From assembly GCF_950295315.1 (NCBI RefSeq), contig NC_080172.1, positions 75,505,577 to 75,569,576 on the forward strand: 64,000 nucleotides of DNA. Direction: 5' to 3'. Made by a program: the position numbers and the translations under genes. Under the pieces are notes generated by a model. It was not told the origin of the DNA, did not search any database, and worked only from the letters and a program-made list of their open reading frames with translations. Shown here one piece after another: positions 42,190 to 53,224 of this stretch. The stretch is from Erinaceus europaeus (taxonomy: Eukaryota; Chordata; Mammalia; Eulipotyphla; Erinaceidae). Position 1 is the stretch's first letter. The number at the start of each line of letters is the position of its first letter.

Positions 42190-43885
42190 AGGTGCTTGTT
42201 TAAAGCACACATGACCATCTTTCTTGGTAGCACTGACCAAGAGTCTGACTCATTACTTATTACTAGTCTGGAGGATCCTCAGAACACTAGAAATGCATCT
42301 ACCCTATGGCTCAGCAATTCCTCTCTTAGGGATCTACCCAAAGAACACAACCCATTCAACCCATTCAAAGAGATTTGTGTACACCAAGGTTCATAGCAGC
42401 ACAGTTTCTAAGAGTCTAAATATGAAAGCAGCTTAATTTCCTATGACAGATGAGTTGCTAGTCAAGCTGTGGTGCACATACACAACGGAATACTGTTCAG
42501 CTGTCAGAAATGATGAACTAGTCTTTTTAAAAATTTTTATTTATAAAAAGGAAACACTGACAAAACCCATAGGATAAGAAGGGTACAACTCTACACAATT
42601 CCCATCCCCTCCCCTGATAGCCTTCCTATTCTTTAACCCTCTGGGAGTATGGACCCAAGGTCATTGTGGAATGCAGAAGGTGGAAGGTCTGGCTTCTGTA
42701 ATTACTTCCCTGCTGAACATGGGTATTGGCAGGTCAATCCATACTCCCAGCCTGCCTCTCTCTTTCCCTAGTGGGGTGGGGCTCTGGGGAAGTGGGGCTC
42801 CAAGACACATTGGTGGGGTTGTCTGCCCAGGGAAATCCGGTTGGCACCATGGTAACATCTGGAACCTGGTGGCTGAAAAGAGAGTTAACATGAAAAGCCA
42901 AACAAGCTGTTGACTAATCATGAACCTAAAGGCTGGAATAGTGCAGATGAAGAGTTGGGGTGTCTCCGTTTTGTAGATAGTTAGTGGGCCAGATGAAGAG
43001 TTGGGTGTCTCCGTTTTGTAGATAGCTAGTGGGCCTATTTTAGTTATATTCCAAAGGGCCTGTGTCTATACTAGTTTTCAGTTTTCTTTTCTCTTTCTTT
43101 CTTTTTCTTTTTTTTTTTTTTTTTTTTTTTGAGCCTGACATCTCTGACATCTGATATGCAGGTGGACCCAAGTTACTATCTGGGGAGATGATTTCATGGC
43201 TGGAAAATGGACCAGAAAGTTGGATCAGGGAAGAAAATAGTTTCCAAATATGGGAAAGGTGTATAAATATTGTTGACTGTAAACCCCATCAATTTGATCT
43301 GATATGGAGCCCATATTCAGCTTAGGAGCCTATGTGACCTCTGCATCCCTAGAGATCTGAGCTCACATTCTGGGGTCATGAGTAGGAACATTCCAAGCTG
43401 CCCCAGTATCAGGACCCATCTTCCTCAGGTGTAGCATAGAGTATGTTGTCCAGCCTCCCTTTTGAGGATGGAATATTCTCTTCCATGGTTGATCCAAGTT
43501 GAGGGCAAGGTCCTATGGGGGCCCCCAAAGGGGTCTGTTGTGTTGTTCCTGATAGAGATGACCAGTTGAACTATTCTCTTTTCCCATCTTTTGAATAGAA
43601 CTTGAAGGAATCATGTCAAGTGAGGATGATTATCGGATGATCTCACTAATGAAGAGAAGTATAGGGTGAAAATTGAAGTGGGTGGAGTGTCTTACAACAA
43701 AGCAAAGGACCCAGGACTAGGGGGAAGGGAAGTGTGGGGGCACTGGGTATCCAGCGCATGACGGTGTAGAGGGACTTGGATTAGTGGTGAAAGTCATGTG
43801 TAGATATCTATTACCAGGAAGAGACTGCACCCATGTGTCAACAACTGTAAATCATTGTTGCCCCAATAAAATGATACAAAAAAAG
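42190..43885 (+). mobile_element. L1 3' part split by an E1
   Basis: 42190-42520: CTCAGCAATTCCTCTCTTAGG, GGTTCATAGCAGCACAGTTTC, GGAATACTGTTCAGCTGTCA. 43567-43885: GGAATCATGTCAAGTGAGGA to CCCCAATAAAATGATAC. Typical L1 3' order. Confidence 0.78.
42521..43566 (-). mobile_element. E1 element with 7-bp TSD
   Basis: TSD TGAACTA at 42514-42520 and 43567-43573 within an L1. 1,046 bases, no ORF over about 86 codons. The cleanest single E1 copy here. A local repeat of GATGAAGAGTTGGG...TAGTGGGCC lies at 42945-43033. Confidence 0.82.
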
Positions 43886-43984
43886 TGTGGAAGTCGATGT
43901 TAATAAGATTTTGTTTGGAAAATGAATAAATTATATAATATATGTAACAGATATATCAACTTAACACAGAGTTTAGATTTTTAA

Positions 43985-44388
43985 AACTATTTTACTTATT
44001 TACTTATATTTTGGATAGAGACAGTGAAACCAGGAGGGAAGGGGAGGGGGCTGTGGCACACCTAGTTAAGTATACCTGTTACTAGGTGCAAAGACCTGTG
44101 TTCAAGCTCTTGGTCCCCACCGTAAAGAGAAAGCTTCAGGTATCTCTGTGTATGTGTCTCTCTCCCTCTCTCCCTCCCTTGCTATCTCCCCTTCTCTATT
44201 TCTCTGTCTCTATCAGATAGATAGATAGATAGATAGATATGTAGGAGGGTAAGTAAGGAAGAGAGACACCTACAACATTGCTTCATTGCTTGTGAAGCTT
44301 TCCCCCAGCAGGTGGGGACTGTGAGCTTGACCCTGGGTCCTTGCACATTGTGATGTGCACTCTACTGGGTGTGCCACTACCCAGGCCC
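43985..44388 (-). mobile_element. SINE-B carrying an opposite SINE-B
   Basis: TTTTGGATAGAGACAGTGAA at left, ACCTACAACATTGCTTC and head CACTACCCAGGCCC at right. Confidence 0.82.
44041..44237 (+). mobile_element. SINE-B nested, opposite strand
   Basis: GGGGCTGTGGCACACCTAG head; ends in (GATA)n 44213-44239. Confidence 0.82.
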
Positions 44389-44489
44389 TCTTTCTGACTC
44401 TTACCTGCAGTCACTTTATTTTTTCTTTTGCAACGATGTGGCCTCAAATATGTATGACTTTACCATTCTTCTGTGCCAGTTTTTTTTCT

Positions 44490-44636
44490 TTTTATTTCAG
44501 GAAGAGAGACACAGAGAGGAAGAGACACCACAGTGCCAGAGCTTCTCCCATGTCATGGCACTCCCATGTGGCACTGGGGCTCAAACTTGAGTTATACACA
44601 TACCCTGCCATGTGAGCTATTTTGTAGTCCTCTCCA
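44490..44636 (-). mobile_element. SINE-F
   Basis: GGAAGAGAGACACAGAGAGGA, GGCACTGGGGCTCAAACTTG, head GAGCTATTTTGTAGTCC. Confidence 0.65.
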
Positions 44637-45182
44637 GTCATTCTTCTACATTTTTCAGTGACTACTAATTTTTCATTGTGCCAGATGCCACGTTAGGATA
44701 CAAATTTGGATGTGTCATTAACTCTGACACTACAAGTTGTTTATTTCTCATTTCCTCTCTCTTTAAATGTTCAACACATCACTGTCAGCAGGTGATCTCA
44801 CTTTACACTTCACTGATGTAGCAGAAGCCACAAAGAAATTTTCTTACCATTGAATTCATCAAGCTACAGTACTCTAAATGTGTGCTTTCTTCTTTCACAA
44901 TGAAAAAGGACACCTCCCCCTTTCTATAACTCTCTTCCCAAACTCACTCCTGCCATTGCCTGTCCCCTTTTCTGTGTCATGCCTTAGTATTATCCTAGGT
45001 AAACTTCTCCTTGTAGTTTCTACCGCGTATCTCAGCATCCTCTCATAGTGAAAGTTAACAAGAACTGCCTATACTTGCTTTTGCGACTTTCTCACTTCTC
45101 TTTCTTGGTTCAGCCCACACCAACCATGTTCATTCTTATCAGCTGTGACTTCACCTTGCCAAATATGCCAGTTCTTGGGACT
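44637..45182. other. Intergenic, nothing recognised
   Basis: No gene or repeat family recognised. Confidence 0.5.
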
Positions 45183-45362
45183 AAAAAGTTGGTCACTGGA
45201 TAGTTTATTGCTTTGCTATATGAATCTAGGTTTGAGCCCTGCCCCCTCCCCCCACCCCCCACCCCCCATCCCCCATGCATTGAAGGAAGTTTCAGTGCTA
45301 TGGTTTCCTTCACTCTTTTGCTTTGCCTCCAGAAAGAGAAAAGAAAAAAGGAAAAGAAAAAG
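45183..45362 (+). mobile_element. SINE-G
   Basis: TTGGTCACTGGATAGTTTATTG, GGTTTGAGCCCTGCC, a C-rich run, GGAAGTTTCAGTGCTATGG. Confidence 0.65.
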
Positions 45363-45429
45363 CTAGAATGTTTATTATACACCCTCTTTAATTTTGCTTC
45401 TCTTTTTTTTTAAAAAAAAAAAAAAAGTC

Positions 45430-45556
45430 CTAGGGCTTCACAAAATAGCTCATTTAGATAATGGACCTCTTTTGTCATGTAGTAACCCAGAAGAAAGCTT
45501 TAGTGTTATGGTGCCTTTATCCTTCTCCTCTCGCCCCCCCCCCCCCCCCGAAAAAG
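45430..45556 (+). mobile_element. SINE-G, diverged
   Basis: CACAAAATAGCTCATTTAGAT, GAAAGCTTTAGTGTTATGGTG; ends in a run of about 17 C. Confidence 0.55.
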
Positions 45557-45606
45557 CTGACTTAGAGCATTAAGGAACAGGCGAAAATAAGAAATAAAAT
45601 AAATAG

Positions 45607-45978
45607 GGGGTCGGGCGGTGGCGCAGTGGGTTAAGCGCATGTGGCGCAAAGCGCAGGGACCGGCGTAAGGATCCCGGTTCGAGCCCCCGGTTCGAGCCCC
45701 CGGCTCCTCACCTGCAGGGGAGTCGCTTCACAGGTGGTGAAGCAGGTCTGCAGGTGTCTATCTTTCTCTCCCCTTCTCTGTCTTCCCCTCCTCTCTCCAT
45801 TTCTCTCTGTCCTATCCAACAACGAATTGCGTCAACAAGGGCAATGATAATAACCACAAGGAAGCTACAACAAGGGCAAAAAAAAGGGGGAAAAATGGCC
45901 TCCAGGAGCGGTGGATTCATGGTGCAGGCACCGAGCCCAGCAATAACCCTGGAGGAGGGGAAAAAAAAAGAAATAAAA
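45607..45978 (+). mobile_element. SINE-A long, near consensus, duplicated box B
   Basis: GGGTCGGGCGGTGGCGCAGTG head is almost undecayed. GGTTCGAGCCCCC occurs twice in tandem (45676-45703). Module ends AACCCTGGAGG. Among the youngest-looking SINEs here. Confidence 0.93.
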
Positions 45979-46009
45979 TAAATAAAAATAAGTAAATTTA
46001 CCTTTCGAC

Positions 46010-46178
46010 TTAGAAGGGGGTACAATAGGTAAAGCCGTAGCCTTACAGGCATGGGGTCCTGAGCTGGACCTGAGCATTGTGTGCCAGAGTAATCCTCTGG
46101 TTCAATCTCTCTCTCTCTCTCTCTCTCTCTCCCTTCCTTCCTCCTTTCTCATTAACATATAAGTAAATGTTCAAAAAA
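46010..46178 (+). mobile_element. SINE-D with (CT)n
   Basis: GGGGGTACAATAGGTAAAGC head; CTCTCT run about 46108-46130; TTTCTCATTAACATATAAGT end. Confidence 0.8.
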
Positions 46179-46179
46179 G

Positions 46180-46878
46180 TAGCCTCTGTAGGGACTGCCC
46201 CAGTCTCCAAAGGCAGGGTCATCCTACTCTGCCACTCAAGGGAAACTGATCCTGAAGTGAGTGTAACCTAGAATGTTCCCAGCTGTGACCATGGACTATG
46301 AGCTCAGACTGACAGGGACTCAGAGGTTATACAGGTTCCAGTGCTAAATATGAATAGATACAGACCCCGAGTTAACTGCACTTATATATTTCCTTCAAGT
46401 TTGCAAGCAACTCTTCTACCCTAATCCTGCTTCCTATGTCTATTTTCACCTCTGACACCATCTTCCCAGACAATATTTCTAGTCCACCCACATGCTAGCT
46501 CTCAAGCTCAAGCAAAGATTACTAAGACATAGGCTCCTAGGAACATTCCTAAAATAGATTTCCTGGCTTCCTTTAGTTCCCTACTTTCATCTGCTCTATT
46601 CCTACTATATGGTTCCTGTTTATTAAGCATTTTCTCCTGCTTCCCATATTACTAAATTTCAGTCACCAAGTTCCAGATGCTACTATGATTCTATACTGAT
46701 TCCCTTGGGTAGATGACCTTACCAATACTTCCTGGAACCTTACTTCTTCAGATTCCTACCCCACTAGGGAAAGATAGAAAAGACTGGGGGGTAGGAATCA
46801 ACCTGACAATGCCCAGGTCCAGCAGAGAAACAATTTTAGAAGCCAAATCTTCCACCTTCTGCACCCCAATAAGAATTT
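46180..46878 (+). mobile_element. E2 element, sense on +
   Basis: Reverse complement of other copies: CTACTCTGCCACTCAAGGG, CCATCTTCCCAGACAATATTT, CTATTTTCACCTCTGACACC, CCACCTTCTGCACCCCAAT. Lacks the 3' end. Confidence 0.7.
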
Positions 46879-46885
46879 TGCTCTG

Positions 46886-47214
46886 GGAGTCAGGCAGTAG
46901 TGCAGTGGGCTAAGCACAAGTGGTGCGAAGTGCAAGGACCATCAAGCCCCCGGCTCCTCACCTGCAGGGGAGTTGCTTCACAGGCAGTGAATCAAGTCTG
47001 CAGGTGTCTATCTTTCTCCCCCCCCCCCTCCGTCTTCCACTCCTCTCTCCATTTCTCTCTGTCCTATCTAACAACAACAACATCAATAACAACAACACTA
47101 ATAACTCCAACAACAATAAAAAACAAGAGCAACAAAAGGGAAAAGAAAGAAAGAAGGAAAGAAAGAAAGAGAGAGAAGAAAGAAAGAAAGAGAGAAAAAA
47201 AAAAGAAAGAAAGT
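46886..47214 (+). mobile_element. SINE-A with (GAAA)n tail
   Basis: GGGAGTCAGGCAGTAGTGCAG head, part of box B region deleted; GAAA/GAGA tail 47143-47214. Confidence 0.88.
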
Positions 47215-47221
47215 ATTTTGG

Positions 47222-47530
47222 TTCAGGTGGTAGGTAGTGCACCGGATTAAGTGCACATGGCCCGAAGCATAAGGACCAACATAAGGATCCTGGTTCCAGC
47301 CCCCTGCTCCCCACCTGTAGTGGTGTTGCTTCACAAGTGGTGAAGCATGTTTGCAGGTGTGTTTCTCTCCTCCTCTCTGTCTTCCTCTCCTCTCTTGATT
47401 TCTCTCTGTCCTATCCAATAATAACAACAATAGCAATAACAACAAAAGCAACAAAAATGGGAAAAATGGCCTCCAGGAGCAGTGGATTCATAGTGCAGGC
47501 ACTGAGCCCCAGTGATAACTGTGGAGGAAT
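47222..47530 (+). mobile_element. SINE-A long
   Basis: GTTCAGGTGGTAGGTAGTGC head; module GGCCTCCAGGAGCAGTGG...GTGGAGG. Confidence 0.88.
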
Positions 47531-47659
47531 CTTGCCTTTTAGCATCAAGAAAAGTGAAGTGAATCTGGAAAACAAAGGAGAAACCCAGGTACCTGGCAGT
47601 AGTAATAGGTGTAGGGGTTAACTAGGATGTGAAGGAAGGACCATTAAAAATATAATGTT

Positions 47660-47940
47660 GGGGAGTTGGGCAGTAGCGCAGCAAGTTAAGCGCAGGTGGT
47701 ACAAAGCGCAAGGACCAGCTTAAGGATCCCGGTTCAAGTCCCCGGCTCCCCACCTGCAGGGGAGTCACTTCACAAGCTGTGAAGCAGGTCTGCAGGTGTC
47801 TGTCTTTTTTCTTCCCCTCTATGTCTTCCCCTCCTCTCTCTATTTCTCTCTGTCCTATCCAACAGTGACAACATCAATAACTATAACAATAAAATAAGGG
47901 TAACAAAAGGGAATAAATAAATAAATATATATATATATGA
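47660..47940 (+). mobile_element. SINE-A
   Basis: GGGGAGTTGGGCAGTAGCGC head; ATAATGTTGGGG/ATGATGTTGGGG flanks; (TA)n at the end. Confidence 0.92.
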
Positions 47941-47943
47941 TGT

Positions 47944-48098
47944 TGGGGGGTGGAGGTAGATAGAATAATGGTTATGCAGAGACTCTCCTGCCTGAGGTTC
48001 TGGAAGTCCCAGATTCAATCATCTGTACCACCATAAGCCAGAGCTGAGATGTGCTCTGTTAAAAAGAAAGAAAGAAAGGAAGAAAGCAAGCAAGCAAG
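47944..48098 (+). mobile_element. SINE-C
   Basis: GGAGGTAGATAGAATAATGG head; AAGAAAGAAAGG/AAGC tail. Confidence 0.85.
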
Positions 48099-48204
48099 CT
48101 AGGTGTGTCTACATAGATATAGTTATAGAATCAGCCCATGCCAGTGACCTTAGGAGAACTACTGCAGTTTGCAACAAAGGGAATGGGACACAGAACTTTA
48201 GTGT

Positions 48205-48450
48205 TTCCTTCCTTCCTTTCTTCCTTCCTTCCTTCCTTCCTTCCTTTCTTTTTTTTGCCCTTGTTGTTATTGTGGGATAGAACAGAGAGAAATTGAGAGA
48301 GGAGGGGAGACAGGGGAGAGAGAAGTAGACACCTGCAGGCCTGCTTCACCATTTCTGATGCTTTCCCCCTGCAGGTGGGGACTGGGATCCTTGCTGCCCT
48401 TGAGCTTCGCTCCATGTGTGCTTAACCCGCTGCACTACCGCCCAGCCCCT
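48205..48450 (-). mobile_element. SINE-A, shortened, with (TTCC)n
   Basis: TTCC repeats 48207-48250; most of the CAACAA region missing; head CACTACCGCCCAGCCCC. Confidence 0.85.
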
Positions 48451-48556
48451 ATTTAAAACATTCAGTTTTAAATTCAGTTCTCAGTTTCCTCCATATGACT
48501 GAAATTTCTTCTGGGTCACTTCTTTATTTACCTCCAGTACTTGAGAGTCCAGTATT

Positions 48557-48812
48557 TTTTTTTTAATTTTGTTATATGTATTTTTATATTTATTTATTCT
48601 TTTCCCTTTTGTTGCCCTTGTTTTTGTTCTTATTGATGTTGTCGTTGTTAGATAGGACAGAGAGAAATGGAGAGAGGAGGGGAAGACAGAGAGGGGAAGA
48701 GAAAGATAGCAGACCTGCTTCATCGCCTGTGAAGCGACTCCCCTGCAGGTGGGGAGCCAGGGACACCAACCCACGCCATATGCGCTTAACCCGCTGGCTA
48801 CCCCCCAACTCC
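48557..48812 (-). mobile_element. SINE-A
   Basis: CCCTTTTGTTGCCCTTG tail side; head region shortened. Confidence 0.88.
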
Positions 48813-48823
48813 CTTGTTAGTTT

Positions 48824-48938
48824 GTTTTGACTAGAGCACTGCTCAGCTCTGTCTGGTGGTACTGGGAGTTAAACCTGGGTCTTTGGAGCCTCAGGCATGA
48901 AAGTGTATTTGCATAATCAATAAGCTATCTCCCCAGCC
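48824..48938 (-). mobile_element. SINE-C
   Basis: CTAGAGCACTGCTCAGCTC to AATAAGCTATCTCCCC. Confidence 0.82.
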
Positions 48939-48974
48939 CAAGTCTAATGCTTTATTCACTGTACCACCTCTGCT

Positions 48975-49570
48975 ATATTTCTTTAAAAAACTGACCATCT
49001 TCTGAAAGTACTTTTTGGTCCAGGTTCTGTGTGTGTGTGTTTATTTCCTCACTGTAATGTAAGGCAAAGGGCAAAACTCATGTGTTTTAATCATCTCTAT
49101 ATTCCCATTATCTACATACAGATATTTTTAATAAACACATATTAAGTGATATGAAATGAATAAATGGAAAGACATGAAAAGCAGTACAATTGTCCATGAT
49201 ATGAACTGTGACATAAACAACCAACCAAGAAAATAGCCCATGAAGATAAGCAACTATTTAATTGCTGGATACTTTTTATATACCCTGAAAATATAACACT
49301 TTTATCACTCAGATCTTGACTATTTACCAGTTAAACTAAGAACTTTCAAACAGTAATCTTACTCCTCATCCATTTCTATTTTTCAATTCCAAGTGATGCT
49401 TCCAATTAATTTGACGTCACCTCTCACTCTTTATCTTTTCAGACTTATACAAGATGTTCACAAAAATAATAGCAAATGAAAAGTTGATATTATCTGTATC
49501 TCTGAGATATATAGTTAAATGATGCTCTGGACTTTGATAACAGTGGAACATTTGCTCTCAAATTTCTGTG
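48975..49570. other. Intergenic, nothing recognised
   Basis: AT-rich with a short (TG)n at 49029. Confidence 0.5.
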
Positions 49571-49576
49571 AGAAAA

Positions 49577-49608
49577 AATATATATATACATTATATATAA
49601 ATATATAT

Positions 49609-49652
<44 letters not shown>
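49577..49652. repeat. (TA)n microsatellite
   Basis: ATATATA interrupted by a few other bases. Confidence 0.92.
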
Positions 49653-49654
<2 letters not shown>

Positions 49655-49655
<1 letters not shown>

Positions 49656-49747
49656 TCATTCTGTGCTTATCCATGGCGCCAGGGATTGAACCTGGCACCT
49701 CTCAAATGCGAGGGTTGTGTCCTATCACTATGCTATATTCCTGACCC
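49655..49747 (-). mobile_element. tRNA-type SINE remnant
   Basis: AGGGATTGAACCTGGCACCTC is a reversed box B region. Confidence 0.45.
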
Positions 49748-50055
49748 TTAATAGGTATATTTTATTTTATTTTTCCAGTCACTCCATTGAAGAAATGTTG
49801 ATATGCAAGGCTGTTGTTGTCAGAGAGATAGTTGTATATCTCCCCAAGATATGTGTCACCATAACTCACTCTCCAACAAATTGTCATTCCTCACTGAGGA
49901 CACTGCGTCTCCAACTCCCTTTCTGACCCTTCTGCCTCCCACCTCATGAGTGCTTGGACTTGCTGAAACAGACCTCAGTTTCTTAGTGTTTCATTTGGTA
50001 TTTTTCCTTTGATTTGTTTCTTATGTGCCACTGATACTAGTCCTCCTTCTGGCTT

Positions 50056-50711
50056 CTTCTTCTTCTAGCGTTTGCCATTCTTCCGTAGCCAGTCAACAGC
50101 GTCAGGTTGAGCCTGATGTAAAGTTTCGAGACCTCCTTTGAATCTGGAGAGGTGGCAGTCGTTGACTATGTGGGTCATAGTCTGTCTGGAGCCGCAGGGG
50201 CAGTTCGGGTCGTCTCTGGCTCCCCAGCGATGGAACATAGCGGCGCACCGGCCATGGCCTGTTCGATAGCGATTGAGGAGGGCCCAATCATAACGTGCTA
50301 GGTCAAAGCCGGGTTGACGCTTGCAGGGGTCTGTGATGAGGTGTTTGTTCTTTACCTCAGCTGACTGCCAACTCTGTTTCCAAGAGACTGGAACAGAGAA
50401 GTTCAGTGTAGGCGTAGGGGACCAGATTGGGTGACGAGACGTCAAGCGTTGGACAGGGTGGGCGAAGATATCCGCGTCTATTGGCAGGTCCGGTCGAGCG
50501 TAGATGTGGGAAATGAACTTAGATGATGCCGCACCCCGACGAATATCTGGCGGGGCGATGTTGCTAAGAACTGGCAGCCATGGAACCGGGGTGGAACGGA
50601 TGGTTCCAGAAATGATCCTCATGGAGGAATATAATTTGGAATCGACCAAGTGGACATGGGGGCTACGGAACCATACTGGGGCACAGTATTCTGCAGTGGA
50701 ATAGCATAATG
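50056..50711 (-). mobile_element. Vingi-clade non-LTR retrotransposon, copy 2, with TSD
   Basis: 656 bases flanked by CCTTCTGGCTT at 50045-50055 and 50712-50722. Sense strand ends in TAG followed by an AAG repeat. Strongly 5'-truncated; the frame carries the last 214 or so codons of the ORF (ALCYSTAEYCAPVW onward) without a stop. The TSD inside a hedgehog L1 shows a genuine germline insertion by target-primed reverse transcription. Confidence 0.92.
50065..50709 (-). pseudogene. Vingi ORF C-terminal fragment
   Basis: Open from the truncation point to the TAG at 50065-50067, ending in LRKNGKR. It keeps the CPCGSRQTMTHIVNDC motif, with Ser where copy 1 has Cys at the fifth position. Reading open upstream into L1 (to 50832) is fortuitous. 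It lacks endonuclease and RT core. Confidence 0.85.
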
Positions 50712-51099
50712 CCTTCTGGCTTATTTCGCTGAGCATTATTCCCTGCAGTTCTATCCATGTGGTAGCAAAAGAGAATAGCTCATCTTTTCTTATAACTGAG
50801 TAATATAACATTATGCATGTGTTTGTGTACATGTATGTGTATATATAGTAAGTTTAGTAGGTATATTTTAAATAAATTATCAAAGCATGTTTTATATTAT
50901 CTTAGGTCTTCATTTTTTAGTTAGCTTTATTGAGGCATAATTTTTATACATAATAAAATATCCCACACATAGGTAGTTTTATAAATTTGACGGTGATATA
51001 AGCCATGTAATCAACATCACAACCAACAGAACATTTCCTTTACACGAACATTTCCTAATGCCTTATTGTAAATATCTTCTACTCATGTTTTACACTGAT

Positions 51100-51180
51100 T
51101 TTTTCCCCCCATCCAGTTAATTACTGGGCTTTGTGCCTGCACAATGAATCCACTGCTCCTCGGAGTCATACCCCCAACTT
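51100..51180 (-). mobile_element. SINE-A 3' module fragment
   Basis: TTACTGGGCTTTGTGCCTGC, CACTGCTCCTCGGAG: the module without the rest. Confidence 0.6.
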
Positions 51181-51192
51181 TTTTTTCTTCTT

Positions 51193-51532
51193 TTTGCCTC
51201 CAGGGTTATTGCCGGGGCTCAGTGCCTGCACCATGAATCCACTGCTCCTGGAGACCATTTTCCCCCCTTTGTTGCCCTTGTTGTTTTATCATTGTTGTGG
51301 TTATTATTATTGTTGTTGTTGTTGCTGTAGTTGGATAGGACAGAGAGAAATGGAGAGAGAGGAGGGGAAGACAGAGAGGGGGCGAGAAAGATAGACACCT
51401 GCAGACCTGCTTCACCACCTGTGAAGCAACTCCCCTGCAGGTGGGGAGCCGGGGGGCTTGAACCAGGATCCTTCTCTGGTCCTTGTGCTTACGCCACATG
51501 TGCTTAACCCGCTGTGCTACCACCCGACTCCC
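51193..51532 (-). mobile_element. SINE-A long
   Basis: GCCTCCAGGGTTATTGCCGG to CTACCACCCGACTCCC. Confidence 0.92.
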
Positions 51533-51534
51533 CT

Positions 51535-51737
51535 TTTTATTCTTTTTAATTTGATAGAAAAGATAGAATTTGAGAGGGCAAGGGGAGATAGGGGAAGAGA
51601 AAGAGACAATGTATAGACTTGCTTCACTGCTCATGAAGCTTCCCTCCTGCAGGTCGGGAGTGGGAGCTAGAACCCGGGTCCCAAAATCTGGGTTCCGGAG
51701 CATGGGAAAGTGTGTGCTCAAACATATGCACTACCCT
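51535..51737 (-). mobile_element. SINE-B, diverged
   Basis: TTGATAGAAAAGATAGAATTTG; AGAACCCGGGTCCC. Confidence 0.7.
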
Positions 51738-51789
51738 TTTGTTTTCTGTCCCTATGTTTTTGTTTGTTTGTTTTTTTGTTTTGTTGTTG

Positions 51790-52064
51790 TTTGCCTCCAG
51801 AGTTATTGTTGAGACTTGGTGCCTGCACTGTGAATCCACTGCGCCTATGGCCAATTTTTTTTTTTTTTTATAGGACAGAGATAAATTGAGAGGGGAGGGG
51901 AAGATAGAGAGGGAGAGAGGAAAAGATACACACTTTCAGATCTGCTTCACTGCTTCTGAAGCGACCTTCCTGCAAGTGGGGAGCGGGGCTAGAACTGGCA
52001 TCCGTAAGCAGGTCCTTGTGTTTCCTACTACGTGCATTCACCCCGGTGCGCTACCGCCAGCCCT
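51790..52064 (-). mobile_element. SINE-A long, CAACAA region lost
   Basis: TTGCCTCCAGAGTTATTGTTG; head GCGCTACCGCCAGCCC. Confidence 0.85.
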
Positions 52065-52451
52065 TCCTATGTTTTGTTTTTTCTAAAGTGGAATCATAAA
52101 AGACAGTTTCTTTAGATTTATTGGTAATGCTTCTGAGATTCATTTGTGTTGTTGCTTGCATCAGCAGCACATTGATTTTTGTTGTTGTTACTATATGTAG
52201 CCATTGTATAACTGTACTATAATTTGCCCCTTTATATCTTTCAGTGCTAACTGCATTTTAACTTGTGATTTCTAGAAATTCAATTTTCTGGAAGACACTT
52301 TGGGTGTACTAAATAAACATTTATTGAACTTCTGTGATGTGCCTGTGAACTCTAAGAGAAATAAGATGAACTTTTCTTCTGAAGAAAAAAAGAACAGGTG
52401 AGAAAATAAATGTTTTTTGTTGATCTTAGTGCCTAGTAAAAGACAAGTTTT

Positions 52452-52644
52452 GTGGGGTCAGGCAGTGGTGCACCTAGTTAAACGCACACATTACAATACA
52501 CAAAGACCCAAGTTCAAACCCTTGGTCTTCTCCTGCAAGGGGAAGCAGTGCTGTAGGTGTCACTCTGTCTGTTTCCTTCTCTATCTCCCATCTCCTCTCA
52601 ATTTCTCTTTGTCTGTATCCAATAATAAATACATAATTTTTAAA
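52452..52644 (+). mobile_element. SINE-B with TSD
   Basis: GACAAGTTTT on both sides; GGGGTCAGGCAGTGGTGCACC head. Confidence 0.9.
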
Positions 52645-52821
52645 AGGACAAGTTTTCTTAGATTGTAAAAATTCTTTGAAATGTAAGCATACTATTTAGT
52701 TATAGCCTTATTTCACTTTTTCTGGTTCTCTTCACACACTTTATTATATGTTCATATTATTGATTGTAATGTATCAATTAAAATTTCAAAGTGAAATAAT
52801 ATGGTAGTTAAGACAGACTTT

Positions 52822-53034
52822 AGGGGCCAGGTGTTGGCACACCTGGTTGAGTGCACATTACAATGCACAAGGACCAGGGTTCAAACCCCCTGTCCCCACC
52901 TGCAGGAGGAAAGCTTTGTGAGTCATGAAGCAGGGCTATATATGTCTCTCTGACTGTCTCCTTCTCTATCTTCCCCTTCCCTCTCGATTTCTGGCTATCT
53001 CTATTCAATAAATAAATAAAAATAATTTTTAAAA
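52822..53034 (+). mobile_element. SINE-B
   Basis: GGGGCCAGGTGTTGGCACACC head. AAGACAGACTTTAG before it recurs as AAGACAGGCTTTAG only after the following SINE-D. Confidence 0.9.
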
Positions 53035-53070
53035 AGACAAAGTATATTATATATTAAAAAAAAAAGAATG

Positions 53071-53224
53071 TGGTCCAGGAGGTGGCACAGTGGCTAAGGA
53101 ACTAGGTTCTCAAGCATGAGATCCTGAGTTCAATCCCTGGGAGCACATGTACCAGAGTGATGTCTGGCTCTTTCTCTCTTTTCTCCTATCTTTCTCACTA
53201 ATAAAATCTAAAAATAAAAAAAAG
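53071..53224 (+). mobile_element. SINE-D
   Basis: GGTCCAGGAGGTGGCACAGTG head; GAGTTCAATCCCTGGGAGC box B. Confidence 0.88.

Larger units (their letters stand above)
49765..50870 (-). mobile_element. L1 3' region, antisense, split by Vingi
   Basis: TCCTTCTGGCTT|ATTTCGCTGAGCATTATTCC and CATGTGGTAGCAAAAGAGAA are antisense L1 landmarks on either side of 50056-50711. Confidence 0.7.
50905..52290 (-). mobile_element. Old L1 (L1M-type), antisense, broken by SINEs
   Basis: 50905-51080 (TTAGCTTTATTGAGGCATAA, AACATCACAACCAACAGAAC) and 52070-52290 (GTGGAATCATAAAAGACAG, GATTCATTTGTGTTGTTGC). SINEs fill 51100-52064. Confidence 0.5.

Noticed and set aside
51206..51721. 171-codon - strand frame
   Set aside because: Translation of adjacent SINE-A and SINE-B copies in sense orientation.
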